Origin: Streptomyces sp. NBC_01775
GTDB lineage: Bacteria; Actinomycetota; Actinomycetes; Streptomycetales; Streptomycetaceae
DNA length: 64,000 nt
Assembly (NCBI RefSeq): GCF_035917675.1
Contig: NZ_CP109104.1
Span: 1,922,001 to 1,986,000 of the forward strand
Direction of reading: 5' to 3'
Shown: piece after piece, positions 50,599 to 58,663 of the stretch
Layout of the letters: each line of letters begins with the position of its first letter
How positions within the stretch are numbered: position 1 is the first letter of the stretch
The notes under the pieces: model-generated
What the model was told of the DNA's origin: nothing
Databases searched by the model: none
The model's input: only the letters and a program-made list of their open reading frames with translations
Position numbers and translations under genes: made by a program

Positions 50599-51563
50599 CG
50601 GACGTTCTCCTTGGGCTGGTTGGGGATGTTGGCCGGGCCGGTCAGGGCGAAGAACACGTCGTCGAGGTCGGGGGTGTGCACGGTGAGTTCGTCGGCCTCG
50701 ATGCCGGCGGAGTCCAGCCAGTCGAGGATGGCGCGCAGCTCGCGCTGGCTGCCGTCGCTGGGGATCTGTAGCGACAGTGCCTCGTCGTCCCTGGTGACCT
50801 CGCGCAGGGCGACGGCGGCGGACTGGTACGCGGCCGGGTCGGTGAACCGCAGCCGCACGTGGCCGCCCGGGATGAGCCGCTTCAGCTCGTTGGCACTCCC
50901 CTCGGCGGCGATCTTGCCGTCGCTCAGCACCGCGATACGGTCTGCGAGCTCGTCGGCCTCCTCCAGATACTGAGTGGTGAGGAAGACGGTGACGCCGCCG
51001 GAGACGAGCTCGCGGATGATCTGCCACATGTTGTGGCGGGAGCGCGGGTCGAGGCCGGTGGTCGGCTCGTCGAGGAAGATGATCCGCGGGTTGCCGACCA
51101 GCGTCATGGCGAGGTCGAGGCGGCGCTTCATGCCGCCGGAGTAGGTGGAGGCGGGCTTCTTCGCGGCCTCGGTGAGGTCGAAGCGCTCAAGGAGTTCGGC
51201 GGCGGTGCGGCGGCCTTCGCTGCGGGAGAGGTGGTGCAGGTCCGCCAGGAGGAGCATGTTCTCCTCACCGGTGATCAGGCCGTCGACTGCGGAGAACTGC
51301 CCGGTGACGCCGATCGCGGCCCGCACGGCCTGCGGGTCGGCGGCCAGGTCGTGGCCGCCGACGTGCAGGTCGCCGGCGTCGGCGGTGATGAGGGTGGAGA
51401 GGATCTTGACGGCCGTGGTCTTGCCGGCGCCGTTGGGGCCCAGGAGGGAGAAAACCGTACTCTGCGGCACGGCCAGGTCGATGCCGTCGAGGACCTTTTT
51501 CTCGCCGTAGGCCTTGTGCAGCCCCTTGGCTGCGATGGCGGGTGCGTTCGATGTCGTTGTCAT
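50595..51563 (-). CDS. DrrA-type ABC transporter ATP-binding protein
   Basis: A 322-residue ATPase, partner of the DrrB-type permease. Walker A GPNGAGKTTAVKI, Q-loop (VTGQFSAVDGLITGEEN), signature STYSGGMKRRLDLAM, Walker B RIIFLDEPTTGLDPRSR and H-loop-type LTTQYLEEAD are all present. The ~90-residue C-terminal extension after 230 is that of the DrrA class, in which the daunorubicin-resistance C-terminal domain ends close to VHTPDLDDVFFALTG. ATG 51563 is used; a start three codons upstream is possible. Confidence 0.94.
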   Translation of the reverse strand: MTTTSNAPAIAAKGLHKAYGEKKVLDGIDLAVPQSTVFSLLGPNGAGKTTAVKILSTLITADAGDLHVGGHDLAADPQAVRAAIGVTGQFSAVDGLITGEENMLLLADLHHLSRSEGRRTAAELLERFDLTEAAKKPASTYSGGMKRRLDLAMTLVGNPRIIFLDEPTTGLDPRSRHNMWQIIRELVSGGVTVFLTTQYLEEADELADRIAVLSDGKIAAEGSANELKRLIPGGHVRLRFTDPAAYQSAAVALREVTRDDEALSLQIPSDGSQRELRAILDWLDSAGIEADELTVHTPDLDDVFFALTGPANIPNQPKENVR

Positions 51564-51787
51564 GCCCCACAACTTGCAGCGGGGCGGTTTCAGCGCGGAT
51601 TCAGCACGGTTTCAGCGCCCTGGAACCGAGCGGCGCAGGACAGTCCTTCCGTGGTCCATGTTCAGCCCTGAAGCACGAGAGCACCTCGTCGACCGCGCGA
51701 GGACTGGGTCCTCCCGGCACCCGCCCTGCTCCGAACACGTCCTCGCTCTCCGCCGTATGCCCCAGTGCCCCTCCCGGCAAGCTTCGC

Positions 51788-51815
51788 CCGGTCACGGCAC
51801 TAGTGCCGTGACCGG
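51788..51815. repeat. Perfect 28-bp palindrome inside the MITE-like element
   Basis: Its left arm is CCGGTCACGGCACT, continued without a spacer by AGTGCCGTGACCGG. The right half with the following CAATGTTTGCCCGTCAAGG matches copy C at 36491-36593. Confidence 0.9.
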
Positions 51816-52017
51816 CAATGTTTGCCCGTCAAGGAGCGTCGTCGTGGGGGCACCGCCCGCCCGCCCGCGCGAGCGGAGCCGAGCGTGGGGGAGCGTGCGA
51901 TCGCAAGGCGGCCGGAAGCCCTTGATCGGGGTCTCCCCCGCTCTGGGGGCACCTCCCGGCCGAAGGCCGGGGGAGAAGCTGAGAGCTTGGGGAAGGAGCT
52001 ACCAGGGCTTTTGGCCA

Positions 52018-52067
52018 ACGCCGCTGGGGGCACCCCCTGCTCGGAGAGCTCGGGGGAGTGCGTGCCG
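52018..52067. repeat. 50-bp repeat module, copy 2
   Basis: Matches 32117-32166 apart from one base (CTC for CTT in the GAGAGCTY segment). See copy 1. Confidence 0.85.
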
Positions 52068-52143
52068 GACGACGCGACGGGGCAAAGCTTGCCGGGAGGG
52101 GCACTATCTGGAGCAGCGTCTTGTCGGCGTCGGTGCGAGGTGT

Positions 52144-53055
52144 TCAGGAGACCGGTGCGGCGAAGTAGTCGCCGTGCTCCAGGTCGTCGAGCAGTGTCGG
52201 GTGGATGGGCGACCAGCCGAGCAGCTCCTGCGTGTAAGAGCTGGAGACGGGCGCGTCGAAGCCGTAGACCGTGGCCATGAACGGGCTTGCGAAGTGCGCG
52301 GCAGCCTCGTCCGGGGCCAGCGAGACCGCGGGCAGACCGAGGCCTTGAGCGATCGTCTCCGCGACGCTCTTCAGGGTGACGCCGCTTTCGGCCACTCCGT
52401 GCAGCACGCTGCCTGCGGGAGCCTTCTCCAACGCCAGGCGGAACAGCATCGCGGCGTCGAGCCGATGCACCGCAGGCCATCGGTTGCCGCCTTCGCCGAC
52501 GTAGGCCGACACGCCGGTCCTTCGTGCGGTGGCGACGAGCATGCCGATGAAGCCGTAGTCCCCGGGGCCGTGGACGGTAGGAGCGAGCCGGACCAGGCTC
52601 GCGCGTACTCCCTGGGCGGCGAAGCCCAGGCAGGCACGCTCGCCCGGGATCCGGAAGCCGGCGATCCCGGCCGGGTCGGGCTCGTCCTTCTCGGTGCTCT
52701 CCCGGTCGGCGGGCATGACCAGCGTGCCGGAGGTGCTGACGAACGGCTTGCCCGAGCGCTCCAACGCCTGGCCGAGCGTCTCGATCGCGGTCCGGTCGCG
52801 CCTCATCATGTCGTCCGGGTCGGCGAAGTCGCCGCCGAAGGCCATGTGCAGGACGCCGTCGGCGGCTTCGGCGCCGCTCCGCAGACTGTCGAGGTCGTCC
52901 AGGGAGCCGCGGTGCGGTGTGGCGCCCAGCGACTCCAGCCGGGCGGCGGCGGCGTCCGAGCGCGCCAGACCGGTGACGGTGTGACCGGCCGCGACGAGCT
53001 CAGCGACGACGGTGGGGCCGGTCAGGCCGGAACCACCGGTAACGAAGACATGCAT
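52144..53055 (-). CDS. NAD-dependent epimerase/dehydratase-family protein
   Basis: A 303-residue extended SDR. FVTGGSGLTGPTVVAELVAA at the N-terminus is the dinucleotide motif, followed by DGVLHMAFGGDF and VSTSGTLVMP. The catalytic YxxxK is replaced: where it would be expected the sequence reads RIPGERACLG, so the fold may work as a reductase with different chemistry or not be a standard epimerase. ATG 53055 has GGGAGAG six bases upstream. It is divergent from a TetR gene, and direct repeats in the gap suggest control by that regulator. Confidence 0.87.
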   Translation of the reverse strand: MHVFVTGGSGLTGPTVVAELVAAGHTVTGLARSDAAAARLESLGATPHRGSLDDLDSLRSGAEAADGVLHMAFGGDFADPDDMMRRDRTAIETLGQALERSGKPFVSTSGTLVMPADRESTEKDEPDPAGIAGFRIPGERACLGFAAQGVRASLVRLAPTVHGPGDYGFIGMLVATARRTGVSAYVGEGGNRWPAVHRLDAAMLFRLALEKAPAGSVLHGVAESGVTLKSVAETIAQGLGLPAVSLAPDEAAAHFASPFMATVYGFDAPVSSSYTQELLGWSPIHPTLLDDLEHGDYFAAPVS

Positions 53056-53074
53056 GAATACTCTCCCACTTGAC

Positions 53075-53137
53075 GCCAGTTGCCGGCGCCATCTGTAGCG
53101 CCAGTCACTGACTCTACAGGTAATGCCAGTCACTGGC
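53075..53137. promoter_or_regulatory. Three GCCAGT sites at exactly 25-bp spacing
   Basis: GCCAGT begins at 53075, 53100 and 53125. The last two extend to GCCAGTCACTG, and the third is a palindrome GCCAGTCACTGGC. A related GTCGGTGACTGA lies beyond, at about 53149. They fill the gap between the divergent epimerase-like and TetR genes. Confidence 0.7.
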
Positions 53138-53180
53138 GCAACGTGGCGTCGGTGACTGAAACCTGCGATAGCCTCGGGGG

Positions 53181-53771
53181 GTGCCACGGAGCGGAGCAGA
53201 AGCGCGTCGCCGCCTTCAGCAGGCGGCCCTGGACCTGTATCGGGAACAGGGGTTCGACCAGACCACCACGGCGGAGATCGCCGGACGGGCCGGTGTCAAC
53301 GAGCGCACGTTCTTCCGGCACTTCCCCGACAAGCGCGAGGTGCTCTTCGACGGCGAAGCCGCCCTACGCGCCGCGCTGACGCAGGCGGTGGCCGAAGCGC
53401 CCGATGGTCTGCAACCGCTCGAAATACTGCTCTGCGCCTTCCGCGAAGCCGGGCGGATCCTTGAGGAGAACCGCCCGTTCTCCGAACCACGGCTGGAAGT
53501 CATCGCCAAGACTCCAGCGCTCCGCGAACGCGAGTTGGCCAAGGCCGCGTCGCTCACCGAAGCGGTGGCGGAGGCGCTGCGGCAGCGCGATGTCGCCGAC
53601 CGGCTGGCCGACCTGGCCGCTCGGACCGGCTGGGCCGCCTTTCACCAAGCGGCCCAAGCCTGGATCGAAGACCCCTCACAGAGCTTGGCCGCGCATCTCT
53701 CCCGAGCCTTCGACGATCTGCGCGCCCTCTCCGCGACCGCCCTGCTGACGAAGGCGGACGCCGAAGGCTGA
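53181..53771 (+). CDS. TetR-family regulator
   Basis: A 196-residue regulator. The helix-turn-helix is residues about 10-55: LQQAALDLYREQGFDQTTTA then EIAGRAGVNERTFFRHFPDK. C-terminal helices form the ligand domain (about 70-190). GTG 53181 is preceded by GGGG. It is divergent from an epimerase-like gene and very probably represses it and itself through the 25-bp spaced repeats. The ligand is unknown. Nothing is recognised in the roughly 200-base gap after it. Confidence 0.9.
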   Translation: MPRSGAEARRRLQQAALDLYREQGFDQTTTAEIAGRAGVNERTFFRHFPDKREVLFDGEAALRAALTQAVAEAPDGLQPLEILLCAFREAGRILEENRPFSEPRLEVIAKTPALRERELAKAASLTEAVAEALRQRDVADRLADLAARTGWAAFHQAAQAWIEDPSQSLAAHLSRAFDDLRALSATALLTKADAEG

Positions 53772-53979
53772 TACGGCATCACCCGCCGTCACCGATCGGC
53801 ACGACTGGGCCGCGTACCGCCGTCGGGAAAGACCTGGCAGCGCCCGACGCGGGCCGAAGCCACGTCACTCCCGCCGAGCCGGCCCGCGCCGGAGAGCTCC
53901 TTCCGGGCTCGTGACTCCGCCCGGTGCGCAGCCAGGTTCCCCGTGGAGGTGAAATGCCAGGTCAGGACATGGGAACCAA

Positions 53980-54807
53980 GTGAACCCTCACTCGAACGGT
54001 CGCGTTCGTGTGCGACTCGCGAAGGAGGATCGCACGCTTGAGCCCATGAGAGCTGGCAAAGCGGCGCTCGCGGTCGCGACCATCACGCCACTGACACTGC
54101 TGATGCTCGGCACCGTCTCCATCCAAGAGACAGCGCCGGCAGTGGCACGGGCCGACGCCCCGGAACGCCGAGCCGCTCCCCGCCCGCACATCGTCTCCCG
54201 GCCCGAATGGGGCGCCGACGACGAGGCGGTGCGCGAGCGGCGGCCCCCGTACGCCCACGGGGTGCGCGCCGTCTTCATCCACCACACCAATCACCCCAAC
54301 GAGTACGACTGCGACAACGTCCCCGGCATGTTGCGAGCACTACAGGCCGACCACATTCAGCGTGGGTGGGACGACGTCGGCTACAACTTCATCGTCGATC
54401 GCTGCGGCACCATCTACGAGGGCCGACGCGGCGCGATGGGGCACGCGGTCAAGGGGGCCCACACCAAGGGCTTCAACACCCACAGCCTCGGCATAGCGGC
54501 GCTCGGTACCTTCGACGAAGGCGTGAAAGTGCCCAAAGCGATGTTGAAGTCGATCGCCGCGGTGACCGCGTGGAAACTCCGCCCCGGTATCAATCCGCGG
54601 GGCCGCACGAAAATGACCTCGACGAGCGACGAGAGCCGCTATCCGCGGGGCGACAAGGCGAAGTTCAACGTCATATCCGGCCACCGCGACGCCTACGACA
54701 CCGACTGCCCCGGCAAGGCTCTGTACAAGAAACTCCCGCTACTGAGGAAAATGGTCGCCAACGCGGTGCGACACCACAGCCACGGGAAGGCCGGCAAGCA
54801 CATCTGA
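53980..54807 (+). CDS. Secreted N-acetylmuramoyl-L-alanine amidase/PGRP-domain protein
   Basis: A 275-residue exported amidase-2 (peptidoglycan-recognition) protein. A signal sequence is visible in AALAVATITPLTLLMLG with likely cleavage near ARADA. The catalytic domain (about 70-250) shows FIHHTNHPNEYDCDN, YNFIVDRCGTIYEGRRG, the HSLGIAALGTFDE strand and ISGHRDAYDTDCPGKALY. These provide two zinc histidines and the zinc Cys. It cleaves the amide between muramic acid and the stem peptide. GTG 53980 gives a long positively charged tail; ATG 54046 gives a standard signal peptide, but an AAGGAGGA lies 16 bases before it, which is too far. Confidence 0.88.
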   Translation: MNPHSNGRVRVRLAKEDRTLEPMRAGKAALAVATITPLTLLMLGTVSIQETAPAVARADAPERRAAPRPHIVSRPEWGADDEAVRERRPPYAHGVRAVFIHHTNHPNEYDCDNVPGMLRALQADHIQRGWDDVGYNFIVDRCGTIYEGRRGAMGHAVKGAHTKGFNTHSLGIAALGTFDEGVKVPKAMLKSIAAVTAWKLRPGINPRGRTKMTSTSDESRYPRGDKAKFNVISGHRDAYDTDCPGKALYKKLPLLRKMVANAVRHHSHGKAGKHI

Positions 54808-54823
54808 CCCGGACGGCGGTGCC

Positions 54824-54862
54824 AACGCGGCGGCGGCCGGCAAAGCCGGCCGCCGCCGCGTT
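54824..54862. terminator. Bidirectional terminator between convergent genes
   Basis: AACGCGGCGGCGGCCGGC (54824-54841) and GCCGGCCGCCGCCGCGTT (54845-54862) are perfect 18-bp arms around AAA, between the amidase gene and the convergent membrane-protein gene. Confidence 0.88.
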
Positions 54863-54897
54863 CCGCTTGCCCGACGGGCCGCGTTACGCGAGCGTCC

Positions 54898-55371
54898 TCA
54901 GACGTGCTCCATCCCTCTCTCCGCACCGCTTCGCCCCCTGCCCCGGACCCACACGAGCAGGATGAGCGCCGTCAGGGCGGAGACGGCCTGGGCGACCGCG
55001 ATGACGTTCTTGTCGGTGAACCACAGGGGCTCGTACATATCGGGGAACGGCCCGAGCACCCCGATGTCGAAGTAGCGGTAGATCAGCAGCAAAGCCAGTC
55101 CGCCCAGAGAGACGGCCAGCGCGAACGTATCGGCCGGCCTGCTGCGCCACACCAGGACGAGGAGGGCGGCCAGGGCGGCCAGCGCGGCCTCCAGGCGGAA
55201 CAGCGTGCCCTGGCTGATCGATTCGGTCACCACGTCGTACTGGTCGGCGAGACGTGCGTGGACCTGCGCGTTCACCGCGAGACCTGCCGCGGTCACGATG
55301 CGCAGCACGGCCTGCACCGGGGTGATTCTTCCGGTGCAGGGGAGGGGCCGAAGAGGCGGGTGAGATCGCAT
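54898..55371 (-). CDS. Integral membrane protein, function unknown
   Basis: A 157-residue protein with four hydrophobic helices: PVQAVLRIVTAAGLAVNAQV, FRLEAALAALAALLVLVWRS, TFALAVSLGGLALLLIYRYF and VIAVAQAVSALTALILLVWV. A conserved-looking exposed stretch DIGVLGPFPDMYEPLWFTDK separates the last two. No family is recognised. ATG 55371 has GGAG six bases upstream and is chosen; a longer in-frame start upstream is of low-complexity sequence. It runs in the same direction as the next secreted-protein gene. Confidence 0.72.
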   Translation of the reverse strand: MRSHPPLRPLPCTGRITPVQAVLRIVTAAGLAVNAQVHARLADQYDVVTESISQGTLFRLEAALAALAALLVLVWRSRPADTFALAVSLGGLALLLIYRYFDIGVLGPFPDMYEPLWFTDKNVIAVAQAVSALTALILLVWVRGRGRSGAERGMEHV

Positions 55372-55605
55372 GGGGCACTCCACGGGGGGAATCGGCCGAT
55401 GTCCGGGACCCCGCGCCGTCGGCCGCCCGCCGACGGAGGAGACGGACAGCGAAGAGGTGGACAGCGCAGGAGGCACGGACAGCCGCGACGGGCAGGGGTG
55501 GGCGCGGGCCGAGCCGGGCGGGACGGGGTGGGGCGGCGTGGGCCGGGGCCCACGCCCCGGCCCACGCCCGGTGAGGGCCCGACCGGTGGGCGATCCACTC
55601 GATGA

Positions 55606-55638
55606 GCGGGTCCACCCGGTGGCCGGGTCCACCCGGTG
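55606..55638. repeat. Two near-identical 16-17 bp tandem copies
   Basis: GCGGGTCCACCCGGTG (55606-55621) and GCCGGGTCCACCCGGTG (55622-55638) follow each other, and the start of a third (AGCGGGTCA) follows. The array lies between the convergent-running end of the secreted protein and the membrane-protein gene. No other gene is seen from 55372 to 55644. Confidence 0.75.
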
Positions 55639-55644
55639 AGCGGG

Positions 55645-56199
55645 TCAGTATCCGCCGTTGCCCTTGCTCTTGCTCGGTGAGGACTTGCCCTTGTGCGAAC
55701 GCTTGTGGAGGACCGCCTTCCCGTGCGGGTCCACCACGTACCACTTGCCGCCGAACTGGTCGAGGCCCTCGCCGTTGATCTGTCCGGCCTTCTTGTCCTC
55801 ATGGAAGCGGTAGAGCGGGTGGCCGTGATAGGTGACCTGCTTCTGCCCCTTGTCCCGGCTCGACGTCGACACCAGGGACTTCATGGCGCCCTTCTTGGCC
55901 TTGGGCTTGTCCGCCGTCATGGGCGGCCATTCCTTCGCGCAACTGCCCAGGCAGGTCGACTTCTTGGACGTGTCCTTCTTGAAGAGGTAGAGCGTCCTGC
56001 CCTTTCCGTCCACCAGTATCTTTCCGTACTTCGTCTTCTTGACCTTCACCGTCTTCGCCGCGGACGAGGCCTTCTTCTCCGGTATCGTCGTCACCCTCGT
56101 GCCCGTGGGGGCTTCGGTGGCGAACGAGGAACCGGCCGTGATCCCGGTGAACACGACGGCGGTGACCAGCGGGACCGCAGTCCTGATGAATTTACCCAT
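55645..56199 (-). CDS. Secreted lipoprotein-like repeat protein (PF03640)
   Basis: A 184-residue exported protein. The signal sequence runs through residues 1 to about 28 (AVPLVTAVVFTGITAGSSFA). Two copies of the 'secreted repeat of unknown function' follow: ILVDGKGRTLYLFKKDTSKK ... CLGSCAKEWPPMTAD, and QVTYHGHPLYRFHEDKKAGQ ... KWYVVDPHGKA. The paired Cys of the first are in CLGSC. The C-terminus is very Lys-rich. Members bind haem or metal in some cases; the role is unknown. ATG 56199. Confidence 0.87.
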   Translation of the reverse strand: MGKFIRTAVPLVTAVVFTGITAGSSFATEAPTGTRVTTIPEKKASSAAKTVKVKKTKYGKILVDGKGRTLYLFKKDTSKKSTCLGSCAKEWPPMTADKPKAKKGAMKSLVSTSSRDKGQKQVTYHGHPLYRFHEDKKAGQINGEGLDQFGGKWYVVDPHGKAVLHKRSHKGKSSPSKSKGNGGY

Positions 56200-56403
56200 G
56201 AGACTTCCCCTCGATCGGCCGCTCGGCGCGGCCAGACATGGTGTGGCGCTGCACGCTCCACGGGACTATGTGTTCGAGTCCGAGGCGATCCGGCTATGGC
56301 ATTCGGGTGACTTCCGCCGTTCGAGGAGTGCCCCTGTGTGTTCGGTCCAGGTGTCGGGGCGGGCCGGGGCCACTTCCCGCGGTGGCGCGCCGTTCTCCCC
56401 GGC

Positions 56404-57216
56404 TCAGGCTCGGGCGCCGCCGTCGACGCGCAGGACCGTGCCGGTCACGTAGGAGGAGCGGTCGCTCAGCAGCCAGGCGGCGGCCTGTGCGATTTCTTCG
56501 GGGTCGGCCGCGCGGCCGAGCGGGGTGCGCGCCTTGAGGCGCTTGACGAGTCCGGGCGACTCCGCTTCCCAGGTACGGATCATCTCGGTCGCCGTGTGGC
56601 CGGGCGCGATGGCGTTGACGCGGATGCCTTCGGGGCCGTAGGTGATGGCAGCCGACTCGGTGAGGCTGTTGACCGCGCGCTTCATCGCACCGTAGACGGG
56701 CAGCTCGGGGTTGCCCCTCAGACTGCCGACGCTGGAGTTGTTGACGATGGCGCCCGTCCCGGCGGTGGTCCGGATGGCGGCGACCTCGGCGGCCATGGCC
56801 AGCCACGGTCCCTTGAGGTTCACGGCGTAGACGTGGTCGAAGTCGGCCTCCCGCACCTGGTCCATCGGGCCGGGCGGCACGAACGTCGCGCCGTTGTTGA
56901 AGGCGACGTCGAGGCGGCCGTACAGGTCCGTGGCGCGGTCGACGGCGGCGCGCACACTGGCCGCGTCGGCCAGATCGCACACCACGTGGTCGGCGATGCC
57001 GCCCGCCGCCCGGACCTCCTGGGTCACCGCCTTCAACTGCGCCTGCGTCCGGGCCGCGAGCAGGACCCGGGCGCCCTCCCGCGCGAACAGCCGCGCCGCG
57101 GCGGCGCCGATACCGCGACCGGCACCGGTGATGAAGGCGATCTTGCCGGCCAGCAGGCCCGGCGCCGCGGGGGCTGCGGGGGTGGTGGATGTGTCGGTGG
57201 TCGGTGTGTTGTCCAT
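56404..57216 (-). CDS. SDR-family oxidoreductase
   Basis: A 270-residue short-chain dehydrogenase with ITGAGRGIGAAAARLFAREG, NNGATFVPPG (NNAG variant), the catalytic Ser in NNSSVGSLRG, YGAMK and VDGGARA at the end. A Thr/Ala/Pro-rich tail of about 20 residues precedes the fold. ATG 57216. It is divergent from a Xre regulator with a long palindrome between them, so it is probably the regulator's target. Confidence 0.9.
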   Translation of the reverse strand: MDNTPTTDTSTTPAAPAAPGLLAGKIAFITGAGRGIGAAAARLFAREGARVLLAARTQAQLKAVTQEVRAAGGIADHVVCDLADAASVRAAVDRATDLYGRLDVAFNNGATFVPPGPMDQVREADFDHVYAVNLKGPWLAMAAEVAAIRTTAGTGAIVNNSSVGSLRGNPELPVYGAMKRAVNSLTESAAITYGPEGIRVNAIAPGHTATEMIRTWEAESPGLVKRLKARTPLGRAADPEEIAQAAAWLLSDRSSYVTGTVLRVDGGARA

Positions 57217-57236
57217 GGCGGCGAGCCTGCACCCGT

Positions 57237-57283
57237 CCGCAGGGCCGATCCAGGCACTGGCGGTGCCTGGATCGACCCTGCGG
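57237..57283. promoter_or_regulatory. Long palindrome between divergent SDR and Xre genes
   Basis: Arms of 20 bases (57237-57256 and 57264-57283) are complementary apart from one position, around CTGGCGG. The core is GATCCAGGCA / TGCCTGGATC. It lies 20 bases from either start codon and would bind the Xre regulator. Confidence 0.75.
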
Positions 57284-57303
57284 CACCCGCGCACACTGGG
57301 GAT

Positions 57304-58022
57304 GTGGACAGACGAGAAGTGGCGGCCTTCCTGCGCAGCCGGCGCGAGCGGATCGCCCCCGCCGACGTGGGGCTGCCCGCCGGGCCCCGGCGCCGCACCC
57401 CGGGGCTGCGCCGCGAGGAGGTGGCGCAGCTGGCGTTCATCTCGACGGAGTACTACACGCGGCTGGAGCAGGCCCGCGGCCCACGGCCGTCCCGCGAGGT
57501 GCTGGCCGGGCTGGCGCGGGCCCTGCGCCTGCCGGACGCCGAGCGCGACCACCTCCATCACCTGGCGGGCGCACCGCCCGGCCCCCGCCCCGGGCCCTCG
57601 CGCGAGGTACGGCAGAGCATCCTCGACCTGCTGCACCGGCTGCCGCAGGCCGCCGCCACGGTGACGTCCGCGACGTTCGAGGTGCTTGCCTGGAACGATC
57701 TCGCGGCGGCCCTCATGGAGGACTTCTCCGCCCTGCCGCCGCGCGACCGCAACTTTGTGCGCCGTGTCTTCCTCGGGCCTTACCCCCAAGGGCGGCGGCT
57801 GTACGGGGTGTCGGACGCGGACGCTTTCGCCCGCGTCTCGACCCAGCGCCTGCGCGCCGCCGCCGCCCGCTACCCCGAGCTGACCGAGATGGTGGGCGAA
57901 CTCCTCGCCGGGAGTGAGGAGTTCGCGCGCCTGTGGGCGTCGCACGACGTGGCGGCGGAGCCCACTTTGCGCAAGACCTTCCAGCACCCGCTGGTCGGCC
58001 CGGTCACCGTCAACTGCGACGT
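57304..58022 (+). CDS. Xre/MmyB-type regulator, C-terminus lost
   Basis: The first 240 codons of a helix-turn-helix regulator, then a chimeric tail. VAAFLRSRRERIAPADVGLP and GLRREEVAQLAFISTEYYTR (about 30-75) form the HTH. The MmyB-like ligand domain runs to HPLVGPVTVNCDV, where normal homologues continue with 20-40 more residues. Here the frame runs on through an out-of-frame metallo-beta-lactamase remnant to a stop at 58614, so the actual product would be 436 residues with a nonsense segment. DNA binding may be preserved. GTG 57304. Confidence 0.75.
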
Positions 58023-58614
58023 CGGAGCACTCGCAGCACACGTTCGCTCATGTGCGCGATCTGCCGGGCTCGTTGGAGAGCCTCGGCGTGGATCCCGTCG
58101 GCCTCGACATGGTCGCCTTCACCCATCTCCATGGCGACCACACCGGCTGGGCCCGGCCCGACGCGGCCGACGACGGCCACGGGCTGTTCCCGAAGGCCCG
58201 TTGGATGGTCGGGGAAGGCGAGCTGACAGCGGCCGGCCTGACCCTCGCCGGCGGGAGCACACGGACCACGGCCGTGGCGGACGGCACCGAGATCGCCGAG
58301 GGCATCCGCGCCTGGCCCCTCCCCGGTCACACCCCCGGGCACACGGCCTGGGTACTCGGCCCGGGGACGGCCGGGAGGTCGTGGCCTTCGGTGACGCCAT
58401 GCACTCCCCCGTCCAGACCCAGCACCCGGACTGGGACGTGGTGCTCGACGGTCACCGCGACGAGGCCGAACGCTCGCGGCGCCTGCTCGTGGAGCACCTG
58501 GCCCGGGAGGGGGTCTACGGCTTCGGGGTCCACTTCGCCGATCAGCAGCTGGGCACCGTCGACGGCGCGGGCCGCTGGCGCCCCTGGGCGGACGAGACCG
58601 ACGCGGCGTCCTGA
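58023..58614 (+). pseudogene. Metallo-beta-lactamase-fold hydrolase, truncated and frameshifted
   Basis: In one frame, HTFAHVRDLPGSLESLGVDP to FTHLHGDHTGWARP (HxHxDH) and LPGHTPGHTAWVLGPG are read. Then the fold continues in another frame from GREVVAFGDAMHSPVQTQHP to FGVHFADQQLGTV. A one-base loss near 58370 breaks the gene. The N-terminal part of the protein is missing at the junction with the Xre gene, so a deletion joined two genes. The remnant is still well conserved, so the event is recent. Confidence 0.78.
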
Positions 58615-58663
58615 GCACGGCGCCGGCAGGGGGCGTTGGCCGTGGGCGCGGCCGTGGGCGCGG

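Larger units (their letters stand above)
51764..52105. mobile_element. MITE-like element with perfect 21-bp inverted ends
   Basis: AGTGCCCCTCCCGGCAAGCTT at the left end (51764-51784, 21 bases) is perfectly inverted at 52085-52105, with weaker similarity inward. The 342-base body has no gene. It contains a 28-bp palindrome (51788-51815), the dispersed hairpin module (51945-51973), GCTGAGAGCTTGGGGAAGG (51978-51996), and the 50-bp module shared with 32117-32166. No target duplication is evident. Confidence 0.7.
51564..52143. other. Long intergenic region containing a MITE-like element
   Basis: No gene is supported over 580 bases. The first 200 bases, before the inverted-end element, should hold the promoter for the minus-strand ABC operon, and AGCGCGGATTCAGCACGGTT with its repeat of TTCAGC(G/A) is noticeable around 51589-51616. 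The rest is the element described separately. Confidence 0.6.

Noticed and set aside
46545..51563. Part of an antibiotic biosynthetic cluster
   Set aside because: An AfsR-like regulator and DrrAB exporter are present, but no synthase, tailoring or resistance genes of a pathway lie nearby.
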